From Bacteroidia bacterium (GTDB lineage: Bacteria; Bacteroidota; Bacteroidia; Flavobacteriales; Flavobacteriaceae): a stretch of 64,000 nucleotides of DNA. The position numbers were made by a program, and so were the translations under genes. Positions 1-9,284 of this stretch are shown here, in pieces. The stretch spans positions 340,846 through 404,845 of the forward strand of contig JAUIBP010000003.1 of NCBI GenBank assembly GCA_030427735.1. Reading direction: 5' to 3'. How positions within the stretch are numbered: position 1 is the stretch's first letter; every line of letters starts with the position of its first letter. The notes under the pieces are model-generated. The model did not search any database. It was given only the letters and a program-made list of their open reading frames with translations, and was not told the origin of the DNA.

Positions 1-8
1 TTTAATGT

Positions 9-995
9 TTAAGTGGTCATGATATCTGACACACGTAGTAATTCTAAGTTAATTTTTGATTGTCCTTTTATAGCTTGGTCTAAAGGTGTAAGAGCCATTT
101 GGTCGTTCATTAAACCAACCATTAAACTTGTTTTACCTTCTAACAAACTTTCTACTGCTTTCACGCCCATTCTACTCGCTAAAACACGATCGAAGCATGA
201 TGGAGATCCGCCACGTTGCATATGCCCTAAAACAGATACACGTACTTCGTATTCAGACATGTTTTCGTCTACATAGTCTTTTAGTTCGAATACATTTTTT
301 CCTATTTTATCGCCTTCCGCAACTATAACAATACTAGACGATTTTCCTGATTTTTTACTGCGACGCAACGAGTCTAACAAACGATCTAAACCTAAATCTT
401 CTTCTGGTATTAATACCTCTTCTGCTCCTGCTCCTACACCTACGTTTAGGGCAATATGGCCTACATCGCGCCCCATTACTTCTATAAAAAATAATCGGTC
501 GTGCGAACTTGCTGTATCTCGAATTTTATCGACTGCTTCTACTACAGTATTTAGTGCGGTATCGTACCCTAAAGTATGGGTAGAGCCGTAAATATCGTTA
601 TCTATGGTTCCAGGAATACCCATTACAGGAAAATCGAACTCGTTATTAAATACCATGGCACCTGTAAAACTACCATCTCCGCCAATAACCACTAAGGCAT
701 CTATACCTTCTTTTTGCAGTTGGGCATAGGCTTTTTTACGACCTTCAACAGTCATAAACTCTTTAGATCTTGCCGATTTTAAAATAGTACCTCCTTTATT
801 AATTATTCCTTTTACACTACGTGCATCCATCATTACAAAATCACCTTCAATCATCCCTTGATATCCGCGATAAATTCCGGCACATTCAATTTTGTGATAA
901 GCACATGTTCTTACCACCGAACGGATGGCAGCGTTCATTCCTGGAGCATCTCCTCCAGAGGTTAACACACCAATTTTTTTGATTGTTTTCGACAT
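9..995 (-). CDS. pfkA: ATP-dependent 6-phosphofructokinase
   Basis: Phosphorylates fructose 6-phosphate to fructose 1,6-bisphosphate, the committed step of glycolysis, in the cytoplasm. The N-terminus carries the nucleotide motif GGDAPGMNAAIR. The GGDGS and PGTIDND motifs carry glycine at the two positions where PPi-dependent enzymes have Asp and Lys, so this is the ATP-dependent type. MGRDVGH is the usual substrate-side motif. I chose the second in-frame ATG (MSKTIKKIG, 328 residues), which fits the family length; an ATG four codons upstream (1007) is also possible. The gene ends 8 bases inside the window edge and looks complete. tamB follows upstream on the same strand after a 139-base gap. 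Confidence 0.95.
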   Translation of the reverse strand: MSKTIKKIGVLTSGGDAPGMNAAIRSVVRTCAYHKIECAGIYRGYQGMIEGDFVMMDARSVKGIINKGGTILKSARSKEFMTVEGRKKAYAQLQKEGIDALVVIGGDGSFTGAMVFNNEFDFPVMGIPGTIDNDIYGSTHTLGYDTALNTVVEAVDKIRDTASSHDRLFFIEVMGRDVGHIALNVGVGAGAEEVLIPEEDLGLDRLLDSLRRSKKSGKSSSIVIVAEGDKIGKNVFELKDYVDENMSEYEVRVSVLGHMQRGGSPSCFDRVLASRMGVKAVESLLEGKTSLMVGLMNDQMALTPLDQAIKGQSKINLELLRVSDIMTT

Positions 996-1146
996 GTTTT
1001 TTTTCATTTACAGTAAAACTACTAAAGAAAAACTACATATGAAACTGCTTTTAGTACATTTTAACTTAGCGGTTAAAACTATAACGTTTGAATTAAAAAA
1101 AAGTTAAAAACTTTTCCATATTTCAATATAATTGCTGTTTTTCAAT

Positions 1147-4100
1147 TTAATTTTCTGCTGAATTTTCGTCTTTCATAATGATAAATTCTGGTAAAGACGA
1201 GCTAGGATTTTGTTCCTCTTGCGGAACTTCTGAAGGATCTTGATTTTGAGCTTTTCCTGAAAATATTTTTTGAAGCAATTCTTTAAACGTATCGAAATCT
1301 ACATTATACGAAATACCTACACCTTGGGTATACCCTATTTCTTCACCGAAATCTCTAATACTATTTTCACGGTTAAATACATTAGCTGTTAAAGTACCTT
1401 CGTCATTTAAAAGGAAATTAACTTCTATATCGCCTGCAATTACTGTTTGGCTAACGCCACCAACAGGTACATCGACATTTCCATTAATCATTACCCGATC
1501 GCTAATTTGTGTTTGCAGGGTTACTCCAAATCTGTCGTCGGTTTGGTAGTCTGGATTATTTTCGCCCAATTCGTAATTTAATCCAATATTCAATTTATTA
1601 TCGCCTTTAGAAAACAGATCGTTAACTATACCATTTAAGCGCTCTGTTAGCGTACCGTAAGGATTAACTCCAGAAATACCACTGGCGAAAGATCCTGTGG
1701 TTAGGAGGTATAAGGCCTGATTATCGCGGTCTTCTTTAGACTCTAACCTATAGGTTAACTCCGATTTTACGGTAGAATTTACATTAGGAAACTCGAAACC
1801 AAAATTTACTTCGGGTTTTTCCAATTGGTCGGTTAACTCTATTTCTACATTTACAGGAATACTTTTATTTATAGGATTATCTAGTAACGGCGACGGATTG
1901 GCCTGCGTTTTATAAATCGCTTTAATGTTTATTCGCGCACCAAGCGGATTCCCATCCCAAGCCAAGGTCCCTCCTGGTTCTACTATAAACTCTTTTTGCA
2001 CTAAACCACCATACATAAAATTATACACCCCATTAAATACCGAAAAGTCGCCATAAATATTAAATTTTCCGTTGGTGTTTATTTCTATTAAAAGCCCTCC
2101 AATACCGCGTCCTTTTATAGTACTTCCCGAATTCCTGTCCATTACAATTTCGATTTCAGCATTTTTATCGACATCCAAATCGAAGTCTAACTCTAATCCT
2201 TTTAAATCTTTAACTAAAAACGACTTTCCTTCAAGTTTTGCTTGTTTTTCTTCTTCACTTAAAAAATGAATAAACGTATTGTCGCCAAAAGATTCGGAAT
2301 CGCTCATAGGAATTTTAAATACCGTTCCTTCTTTAGTTGCGCCATCAACAGAAATAACCAGCTCGTCGGTAGGCCCATAAATAGTTGCTGTACCACCAAT
2401 AAATCCTGTTCCGTAATACAGGGCGTCTTCCGAATCATCGGTATTTAAAACCAATAATCTGTCGGTGCTTAAATCGATACCGAGCTCCCAATCATCGAAA
2501 TTATCATGTTTTATAAACCCAGCCAATACGCCTTTGGTTTGATAAGCTTGATCTGTAAGTTTTATCTTATCGAAAATGAATTCTTGATTTCTTAAAACCA
2601 CCCGCGAACCGTCTTCGAAATCATAATTCGTATTTAATAATGGAATTAGCAAACCCGCCTCCCGAAGTTTTAAATCGCCTTCAATTGCTGGGTGATTAAG
2701 ATTACCTATTAATTTAGCTTCGCCAGAAACATAACCCCGAATATCGCTAATAACATCTTTACCTAAAGGACTAAATGGTCTTAAATTAAAAGCATCAAAC
2801 CTTAAATCGACATCGATATACGATTGATTGTTTAAGGCATCTATATAACCGATTGCTGTAAAGGTTCTATCTGCATCATTTTTAATTTTAGCATCCACAT
2901 AATACCTCGTTAAATTTTCGTTGGCAGAAATATTTCCTTCAAAAGACCCTAAAACAAAATCGTTAACCTCTAAACTATCTATTATTACATTAGAACTTGG
3001 TAAATAATGCCCTTTTTGTTGTAAAATATCGATGTCGCCATTTAAAACACCTTTAAGTTTTAAACTATCTAAATCGGGCAGAACATGTTCTAAGTTTACG
3101 TCTTTAAAAGTAAGCTCTATATCTTTTTCGGTAGAATCGATTAAAAAACCATTTAAATAAATTTCTTCGTTACCATAAACCATGTCGAGTTTATGGACAT
3201 TAATATCCTTAAAATCGTTAGAAAAAATAACCTTATTTAGAGTATCCTTGTTTTTGTTAACCGTCCATACATTATTTTTAAACGTTACATCGGAACTTGT
3301 AAATCCTAAAACGTTTTTATTATCGGTATTTATGGTATGATAGAAATTGATGTTATACGCATCTTTATTTTCTTTACCTCCTTTAAACTCTGTACGCATA
3401 TAAAGCGTATCGTTTAGGGTTACATTTACTAAACTGAATTTAGAAATATCGTACAGTTTTGTATTTATGCTATCTACTTCCAGATAGGTATTAAAAAGCG
3501 GATTTTTATTATCGACATCCAATTGTATGTTACTAGCAAAGTAATCGTACAATTTTATTTCGGGCGACCTAAAAGTAAGGTTTAATTTATTGTCGTCGCT
3601 CTGCACATGCCCTTTTATATACGTATTTTTACCCAACTCGATATTAGGATAAAACACTTCTACTATTTTGTTATAGATTTTAAAATTGAAATCGAAAAAC
3701 TGATTTTCTTTTAAGGGAATCTGCTCGAAATTACTATATATGCTACCTACCGCATTTTTAAGTAATTTACCAATATCTCTAAATTTAAAATATCCAACCA
3801 TTTCACCTTCAATAATATCTGGCGAATTAACCTTTACATGCCTAATAGTATCTTTAAAAGTAGATGTTATGGTAAAATCATCAAAAAAATAGTTATCGTT
3901 TTCGTTATAATAATTTGAATCTGTAAACGAAATAATACCTTCTACATCGTTTATAGAGGTACCTCCTGCCACGATTTCTACATTACCTTTAAACATAGAA
4001 ATGGTGTCTTTGGTAACAAAATTTAAAGCCCTAAAGTTAGCGTACTTAATATCGGCTATAAAATCTACAGTTTTTATTCGTCTTGAAAAATCAGCTAAAC

Positions 4101-5547
4101 CATCAAAATTAAGTTTAAAATTCTCGTCGTTACTAACCAGTTTCCCGTTGTATTTGCTGCTTTTAAAATTACCAGAAACTTCAATGTCTTTATAGGAATA
4201 GTTATTAAAATCTAAATAATAAACCTGTCCGTTTACTTTAGTATCTATGTTTTTATCTGTAAATCCGCTACCGTCAACATCTAAATCTAAAGACGTTTTA
4301 AAAAACTTCGGATTATCTAAATAAGCCCCTAAATCAAAATCGGTAACCACAATATTACCTTTATAAGACGCCTTATCAATTTGATTGATATTGGTAAGCT
4401 GCAAATCGGATTCTATTACTCCTAAATCGGTATTAATATTTAGTTTGGCATTTATTTTAGAGGTAGTTATTTCGCTTTGCCCCGTAATATTAAAATGCCC
4501 CAACCTGTCGAAAGACGACGGAATGGTTTTACCCAATAAATTGGGCAGTAACTTTACGAGATCGAAATATGTAGACGACAGCCTGTTGAACTGACCTTTC
4601 ATATAAAAACCAGAAGCATCTTTACTAAACAGGTTTTTAAAATTAATATCGCCAACAATTCTAGAATTGGTATTGGTTTTTAAGTTTAAATCGTTTAATT
4701 GTAAATCGTTTAAAGTACCTGTTAACAACACATTAAAAATGGCTCTTTGGTTGACTCCAAACTCATTATAAAAATAATTGAGATCGCTTAAAGCCAAATC
4801 GGCCGAAGTAATGTTGGCGTTTACCTGAACTTTATCTGTAAAATACTGAAGGTCTTCTCTATTAAACTCAAATTTAACATCGCCCTGCAAATTAGAATCT
4901 GCTGTTTTTAAATCTAAATCAGCAAATGTGATGTCGTTTAAAGTATAAGCGAAGTTGGTACTCATATTATCTACATGCAAGCCTCTGCTATCTGTAAATT
5001 CTAAGGTGTTAATTCGCGCAGAAACTTTTGGACCATGAATTAAAAAATTTGAAGCATTTATAGTAATATCATTAAAAATCAACACCTCGGGGTGTTCCAG
5101 ATTTTCGTTTGTAAAGGTAAACTTGCCTTTATAAATAGAAACGTCGCTAGACGACAATAAAAAATTACTCGGAGTATCGTCGTTATTATCGTCATCAAAA
5201 CGAGACACAAACACATCTAAATTACTCTCTGTTTCTCCTTTATATGTTTTAATATTAAAATTAACATTACTTAAAGCAATGTCCGAAAACACTAACCTGC
5301 CGTTATATAAATTCCTAAAATTCACAATATGAGTTTCCAGCATCTTAGCACTAATTAGGGTATCTTGCTTATAATCCTCTATATAAACATTTTTAATTTG
5401 TACATCGCCATTAAAATGAAGACCTACAGCACCAATATTGATACGTGTATGAAAAGATTCATTTAGTCTGGAAGTCGCATATTTACCCAATCTGGTCTGC
5501 ACACCAGGTATGGCCAAAACCAACACCAAAATGATAAATAGCAGCAA
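1147..5547 (-). CDS. tamB: TamB-like translocation/assembly module protein (DUF490)
   Basis: Very large (about 1466 residues) inner-membrane-anchored, AsmA/TamB-type protein. The family spans the periplasm as a long beta-rich tube and helps outer-membrane protein or lipid delivery. The N-terminus is one hydrophobic helix (LLFIILVLVLAIPG), followed by repetitive beta-strand sequence and a conserved C-terminal DUF490 domain with the usual amphipathic barrel-like strands (YELGENNPDYQTDDRFG region). The start is unresolved: 5547 is a TTG, and the frame stays open upstream through the basic stretch KRIKKFLKILSKLVA, which looks like genuine N-terminal sequence, with no ATG before it runs antisense into tsaD at 5652. 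The real start is probably an alternative codon 20-35 codons upstream. Divergent from tsaD. Confidence 0.88.
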   Translation of the reverse strand: MLLFIILVLVLAIPGVQTRLGKYATSRLNESFHTRINIGAVGLHFNGDVQIKNVYIEDYKQDTLISAKMLETHIVNFRNLYNGRLVFSDIALSNVNFNIKTYKGETESNLDVFVSRFDDDNNDDTPSNFLLSSSDVSIYKGKFTFTNENLEHPEVLIFNDITINASNFLIHGPKVSARINTLEFTDSRGLHVDNMSTNFAYTLNDITFADLDLKTADSNLQGDVKFEFNREDLQYFTDKVQVNANITSADLALSDLNYFYNEFGVNQRAIFNVLLTGTLNDLQLNDLNLKTNTNSRIVGDINFKNLFSKDASGFYMKGQFNRLSSTYFDLVKLLPNLLGKTIPSSFDRLGHFNITGQSEITTSKINAKLNINTDLGVIESDLQLTNINQIDKASYKGNIVVTDFDLGAYLDNPKFFKTSLDLDVDGSGFTDKNIDTKVNGQVYYLDFNNYSYKDIEVSGNFKSSKYNGKLVSNDENFKLNFDGLADFSRRIKTVDFIADIKYANFRALNFVTKDTISMFKGNVEIVAGGTSINDVEGIISFTDSNYYNENDNYFFDDFTITSTFKDTIRHVKVNSPDIIEGEMVGYFKFRDIGKLLKNAVGSIYSNFEQIPLKENQFFDFNFKIYNKIVEVFYPNIELGKNTYIKGHVQSDDNKLNLTFRSPEIKLYDYFASNIQLDVDNKNPLFNTYLEVDSINTKLYDISKFSLVNVTLNDTLYMRTEFKGGKENKDAYNINFYHTINTDNKNVLGFTSSDVTFKNNVWTVNKNKDTLNKVIFSNDFKDINVHKLDMVYGNEEIYLNGFLIDSTEKDIELTFKDVNLEHVLPDLDSLKLKGVLNGDIDILQQKGHYLPSSNVIIDSLEVNDFVLGSFEGNISANENLTRYYVDAKIKNDADRTFTAIGYIDALNNQSYIDVDLRFDAFNLRPFSPLGKDVISDIRGYVSGEAKLIGNLNHPAIEGDLKLREAGLLIPLLNTNYDFEDGSRVVLRNQEFIFDKIKLTDQAYQTKGVLAGFIKHDNFDDWELGIDLSTDRLLVLNTDDSEDALYYGTGFIGGTATIYGPTDELVISVDGATKEGTVFKIPMSDSESFGDNTFIHFLSEEEKQAKLEGKSFLVKDLKGLELDFDLDVDKNAEIEIVMDRNSGSTIKGRGIGGLLIEINTNGKFNIYGDFSVFNGVYNFMYGGLVQKEFIVEPGGTLAWDGNPLGARINIKAIYKTQANPSPLLDNPINKSIPVNVEIELTDQLEKPEVNFGFEFPNVNSTVKSELTYRLESKEDRDNQALYLLTTGSFASGISGVNPYGTLTERLNGIVNDLFSKGDNKLNIGLNYELGENNPDYQTDDRFGVTLQTQISDRVMINGNVDVPVGGVSQTVIAGDIEVNFLLNDEGTLTANVFNRENSIRDFGEEIGYTQGVGISYNVDFDTFKELLQKIFSGKAQNQDPSEVPQEEQNPSSSLPEFIIMKDENSAEN

Positions 5548-5651
5548 GACAATGGCTACTAATTTAGATAGTATTTTTAAAAATTTTTTGATACGTTTTA
5601 AAGTTATAACTTTGAGCCAAAAATAACAATAATTGCTTCTAATATAATCGA

Positions 5652-6674
5652 ATGCTTTCAGAAAATATCTACATCCTGGGAATTGAGTCTTCTTGCGACG
5701 ATACAGCAGCGTCTGTAATACATAACGGCAAAATATTAAGCAATGTTGTGGCTAACCAAAGTATTCACGAAGCATATGGTGGTGTAGTGCCTGAATTAGC
5801 CTCTAGAGCACATCAACAAAACATCGTACCCGTTGTACACCAAGCCTTAGCGAAAGCCAATATTACTAAAGACCAATTGCACGCTATTGCCTTTACCCGA
5901 GGCCCAGGACTTATGGGGTCGCTATTGGTAGGAACCTCTTTTGCCAAGTCGTTAGCGTTGGGATTAAACATTCCGTTAATAGATGTTAACCACATGCAAG
6001 CACATATTTTGGCTCACTTTATAGATGAGGAAGGCTTTAAAAAACCACCTTTCCCGTTTTTAGCGATGACTATTTCTGGCGGACACACTCAAATTGTTAA
6101 AGTGAATAGCTACTTTAACATGGAAGTTATTGGAGAAACCATAGACGATGCTGTAGGTGAAGCTTACGATAAAAGTGGTAAAATTTTAGGTTTGGGCTAC
6201 CCTGCCGGACCAGAAATCGATAAACGCGCACAATTAGGTAACCCCAAAGCTTTCTCATTTACAAAACCTAAAGTAGATGGATTGAACTTTAGTTTTTCTG
6301 GACTTAAAACAGCCATTTTATATTTTATTCAAAAAGAAACTAAGGCCAATCCTAATTTTATTTCAGAGCGACTTAACGATATCTGTGCGTCTATTCAATA
6401 CACCATTATTGGTATTTTAATTGATAAATTAAAAAAAGCATCTAAACAAACAGGTATTAAGCATATTGCTATTGGCGGCGGAGTTTCAGCAAATTCAGGC
6501 ATACGAAAAGCATTAAAAGATGGAGAGCATAAATTTGGCTGGACCACCTATGTTCCTAAATTTGAATTCACTACAGATAACGCTGCCATGATAGCCATAG
6601 TAGGCTATTTAAAATATTTAGAGCAAGATTTTTCAGACTCAAATATTTCGGCTTCCGCACGATTAAAATTGTAA
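5652..6674 (+). CDS. tsaD: tRNA N6-adenosine threonylcarbamoyltransferase TsaD
   Basis: Transfers the threonylcarbamoyl group from TC-AMP to A37 of ANN-decoding tRNAs, working with TsaB and TsaE. At 340 residues it has the family length. Visible motifs are the start GIESSCDDTAA, the metal-binding HMQAH, SGGHTQIV, the KAE1/ASKHA nucleotide motif GGGVSANSGIR, and the C-terminal FTTDNAAMIA. It starts a plus-strand run of translation and RNA-modification genes and is divergent from tamB. Confidence 0.97.
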   Translation: MLSENIYILGIESSCDDTAASVIHNGKILSNVVANQSIHEAYGGVVPELASRAHQQNIVPVVHQALAKANITKDQLHAIAFTRGPGLMGSLLVGTSFAKSLALGLNIPLIDVNHMQAHILAHFIDEEGFKKPPFPFLAMTISGGHTQIVKVNSYFNMEVIGETIDDAVGEAYDKSGKILGLGYPAGPEIDKRAQLGNPKAFSFTKPKVDGLNFSFSGLKTAILYFIQKETKANPNFISERLNDICASIQYTIIGILIDKLKKASKQTGIKHIAIGGGVSANSGIRKALKDGEHKFGWTTYVPKFEFTTDNAAMIAIVGYLKYLEQDFSDSNISASARLKL

Positions 6675-6759
6675 TAAATACTATTAAAAATAGACTAAAT
6701 ATAGTATTATTGTAGTCCAAATTAATTACAATTTTAACCCCAAAATCCCTAACCTACTC

Positions 6760-7401
6760 ATGTTAAAACACATCCTTTTCATAGGAGCTGTTTCGGCCTC
6801 TATGTTATGTCTAGCCCAAAAGAAAAATCAATCAACTTTAGACAGTATTACCACAACAGCACAAGCCGAACGTTTTATAAAAAGCAACAAAGCCTATAGA
6901 GGTAAAATCTACACCTTTAATCAAGAAAAACACGACACGAACATGACTAAAGATTTATTTAAATTATCTTTAGGCGGAAGCAAAGTGTACGAAAATGGTT
7001 TTGAAAAAACCACCTATAAAGTCATTCAAAAAGACAACGTTATGTATTACCGTGTAAGCTATATTTTTATTGACAGCGAAGGACTTACCGATTACGAACT
7101 AAAACGTTACAGACAAACCATTTTTTCTAAATTCGACCAAGGCGTTCCTTTTCGTGATTTAGCCAAACAATTTTCTATGGATAAAAATGCATCAAGAGGT
7201 GGCGACACGGGTTGGTTTACAAGCGGCGATATGCCTAAAGAATTTGAAGAAGAAGTTATAGGAAACGACAAAAACCACTACCCTAACAAACTTTTTACCG
7301 TAAATATTTCGTCTAAAAAATGGCATTATGTAATTTTAAGGACTGAAGCACCAAAACCTATTGAAGAAATTAAAGTGCTTAAAGTAACCGAAGCCATTTA
7401 A
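6760..7401 (+). CDS. Secreted parvulin-type peptidyl-prolyl isomerase
   Basis: Periplasmic folding factor candidate. Residues 1-19 are a signal peptide ending in LCLAQ. The second half is a PpiC/rotamase domain: VSYIFIDSEG, then DLAKQFSMDKNASRGGDTGWF, a short form of the parvulin signature with the usual RGGDLGWF-like element, then MPKEFEEEV and a final strand HYVILRTEAP. At 213 residues it has one parvulin domain and a short N-terminal extension, unlike SurA-type proteins with a long chaperone domain. rsmE starts two bases after the stop, so the two genes are probably co-transcribed. Confidence 0.85.
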   Translation: MLKHILFIGAVSASMLCLAQKKNQSTLDSITTTAQAERFIKSNKAYRGKIYTFNQEKHDTNMTKDLFKLSLGGSKVYENGFEKTTYKVIQKDNVMYYRVSYIFIDSEGLTDYELKRYRQTIFSKFDQGVPFRDLAKQFSMDKNASRGGDTGWFTSGDMPKEFEEEVIGNDKNHYPNKLFTVNISSKKWHYVILRTEAPKPIEEIKVLKVTEAI

Positions 7402-7403
7402 AC

Positions 7404-8117
7404 ATGCAATTATTTTACAATCCAGACATTACCGAAAATTCGCAAGAACTCGCGTTCTCGAAAGATGAAAGCCGACATATTATTAAGGTATTACGAAAAA
7501 CCAATGGCGATATGTTGCAGGTAACCAATGGTAATGGCTGGTTGTTTAACGTAAAACTTACTTTGGCGGATATACGAAATTGTTTAGCTGTTATTACAGA
7601 AAAAACATTTCAACACCCAAAACCATATCGCGTGCATTTAGCTGTCGCACCAACAAAAATGAACGATCGCTACGAATGGTTTTTAGAAAAAGCTACCGAA
7701 ATAGGTATAGACACTATTACGCCTATTATTTGCGACCATAGCGAACGTAAAGTGGTAAAACTAGAGCGTTTTGAAAAAATTTTACAATCGGCCATGAAAC
7801 AGTCGTTGCATTATTACATGCCTGTTTTAAATGCTCCAACCTCCTTTAAAGATTTTATAGCTGCGCCTTTTGAAGGTCAAAAATTTATTGCGCATTGCGA
7901 AGAAACTCAAAAAACATCGCTTAAACACAGCCTAAACCCTAATACGGATATTACCATTTTAATAGGTCCAGAAGGCGATTTTAGCACTCAGGAAATCGCT
8001 CTTGCACTAAAAAACAATTTTAAACCCGTAGCATTGGGCAACACGCGATTACGTACAGAAACTGCTGCTATAGTAGCCTGCCATACGGCAGCTTTAATTA
8101 ACGAACCCGAAGCATGA
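7404..8117 (+). CDS. rsmE: 16S rRNA (uracil(1498)-N(3))-methyltransferase
   Basis: SAM-dependent SPOUT methyltransferase that modifies U1498 of 16S rRNA. The 237 residues comprise an N-terminal PUA-like domain and a C-terminal knotted fold. Diagnostic motifs are ATEIGIDTITPIICDHSER, IGPEGDFSTQEI and the knot signature LGNTRLRTETAA. It follows the parvulin gene by two bases and overlaps the DUF4159 gene by four (ATGA-type coupling), so it lies in one transcription unit. Confidence 0.96.
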   Translation: MQLFYNPDITENSQELAFSKDESRHIIKVLRKTNGDMLQVTNGNGWLFNVKLTLADIRNCLAVITEKTFQHPKPYRVHLAVAPTKMNDRYEWFLEKATEIGIDTITPIICDHSERKVVKLERFEKILQSAMKQSLHYYMPVLNAPTSFKDFIAAPFEGQKFIAHCEETQKTSLKHSLNPNTDITILIGPEGDFSTQEIALALKNNFKPVALGNTRLRTETAAIVACHTAALINEPEA

Positions 8118-8755
8118 GAGTATTCTTCTTTATTATTTTAGGAATCTTACATACTACATTGCAGGCACAAGACATCGCCGTTTTACATTATAAAGGTGGT
8201 GGCGATTGGTACAGCAACCCAACTGCGTTACCAAATTTAGTAGCTTTTTGTAACGCGAACATCAGCACAAGAATTTCGCCTAAAATAGAAGCTGTAGAGC
8301 CGTCCAGTCCAGATATTTTTAGATATCCCTTTATACACATGACTGGACATGGTAATGTTTTTTTTGATGAAGACGACAAAATTAACCTTAAGAATTATCT
8401 TGTTTCTGGCGGCTTTCTTCACATAGACGACAATTATGGATTGCAACCTTATATTACTAAAGCATTAAAAGACGTATTTCCCAACCAAGATTGGGTAGAA
8501 TTACCTGCAAACCATGCTATTTTTCAGAAGCCCTATGCATTTCCAGAAGGCTTGCCAAAAATCCATGAACACGATGGTAAACGTCCGCAAGCTTTAGCAT
8601 TATTCCATAAAGAACGCATGATAGTATTATTTACTTTTGAAAGTGATTTAGGCGATGGCTGGGAAGACGAGGCCATTCATAACGATCCGCCAGAAGTTCG
8701 CAATAAAGCTTTAAAAATGGGCGCAAACATTATCTATTACGTATTCAATAATTAG
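8114..8755 (+). CDS. DUF4159 domain-containing secreted protein
   Basis: 213 residues. Residues 1-18 are a signal peptide (ending TTLQAQ). The rest is a DUF4159 domain: VLHYKGGGDWYSNPTALPNL at the N-terminus, a FIHMTGHGNVFF element, then NYLVSGGFLHIDDNYG and FPEGLPKIHEHDGK. In Bacteroidota this family commonly sits beside tRNA/rRNA methyltransferase genes, as here, but I know no established function. The fold resembles glutamine-amidotransferase-like or ThuA-like domains, which is an inference from the pattern only. It overlaps rsmE by four bases and is five bases from the next gene. Confidence 0.85.
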   Translation: MRVFFFIILGILHTTLQAQDIAVLHYKGGGDWYSNPTALPNLVAFCNANISTRISPKIEAVEPSSPDIFRYPFIHMTGHGNVFFDEDDKINLKNYLVSGGFLHIDDNYGLQPYITKALKDVFPNQDWVELPANHAIFQKPYAFPEGLPKIHEHDGKRPQALALFHKERMIVLFTFESDLGDGWEDEAIHNDPPEVRNKALKMGANIIYYVFNN

Positions 8756-8759
8756 CGTT

Positions 8760-9263
8760 ATGGAACAACTGAATTATTACAATACAAATTTCGACAAGAA
8801 AACCTTTCCCATAACTTTAGTTTGCGACAACGTTACCAACGCCCCTAATATTGGTAGTTTATTTAGAACTGCCGATGCTTTTGGTGTGGAACATTTAGCG
8901 CTTTGTGGAACGCAAATTCAATTAGGTCGCAAAATAACAAAAACCTCACGGTCTACAGAAAAAGCAGTTTCATTTTCTATCGAAACCGATGCTTCAGATG
9001 TAGTTACCGACTTAAAACAAAAAGGCTACACCATTGTAGTTTTAGAAATCACTAAAAACAGTTCCTCTTTAAAAACAGCAATATTCACCAACACAAAACC
9101 CATAGCCATTGTTATTGGCGATGAAAATTTTGGAGTATCGGAAAGCATATTAGAACTAGCAGACCAGGTTATACATATTGATATGTTTGGGCAAAATAGT
9201 AGTATGAATGTAGTACAAGCTACCAGCATTATTTTATACGAAATAACCAAACAAATTCAATAA
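8760..9263 (+). CDS. TrmH/SpoU-family RNA methyltransferase
   Basis: SPOUT-class 2'-O-ribose methyltransferase without the N-terminal substrate-binding domain (167 residues, close to TrmL-sized proteins). The three SpoU motifs are present in order: NAPNIGSLFRTADAFG, IVIGDENFGVSESIL and SSMNVVQATSIILYEI. The exact target (tRNA or rRNA, and which position) cannot be read from sequence. Fifth gene of the tsaD-to-permease run on plus. Confidence 0.9.
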   Translation: MEQLNYYNTNFDKKTFPITLVCDNVTNAPNIGSLFRTADAFGVEHLALCGTQIQLGRKITKTSRSTEKAVSFSIETDASDVVTDLKQKGYTIVVLEITKNSSSLKTAIFTNTKPIAIVIGDENFGVSESILELADQVIHIDMFGQNSSMNVVQATSIILYEITKQIQ

Positions 9264-9272
9264 CAGTTTATT

Positions 9273-9280
9273 TATATTTG
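9273..9280 (+). promoter_or_regulatory. Bacteroidota -7 box (TATATTTG) before the AI-2E-family gene
   Basis: TATATTTG matches the Bacteroidota -7 consensus TAnnTTTG and ends only four bases before the ATG at 9285. If used, the transcript would be leaderless or nearly so. No clear -33 TTG at the expected spacing. Confidence 0.4.
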
Positions 9281-9284
9281 TTTT

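Noticed and set aside
6677..6708. Terminator after tsaD
   Set aside because: AATACTAT/ATAGTATT can pair but the stem is AT-only, the loop is long and there is no T-run.
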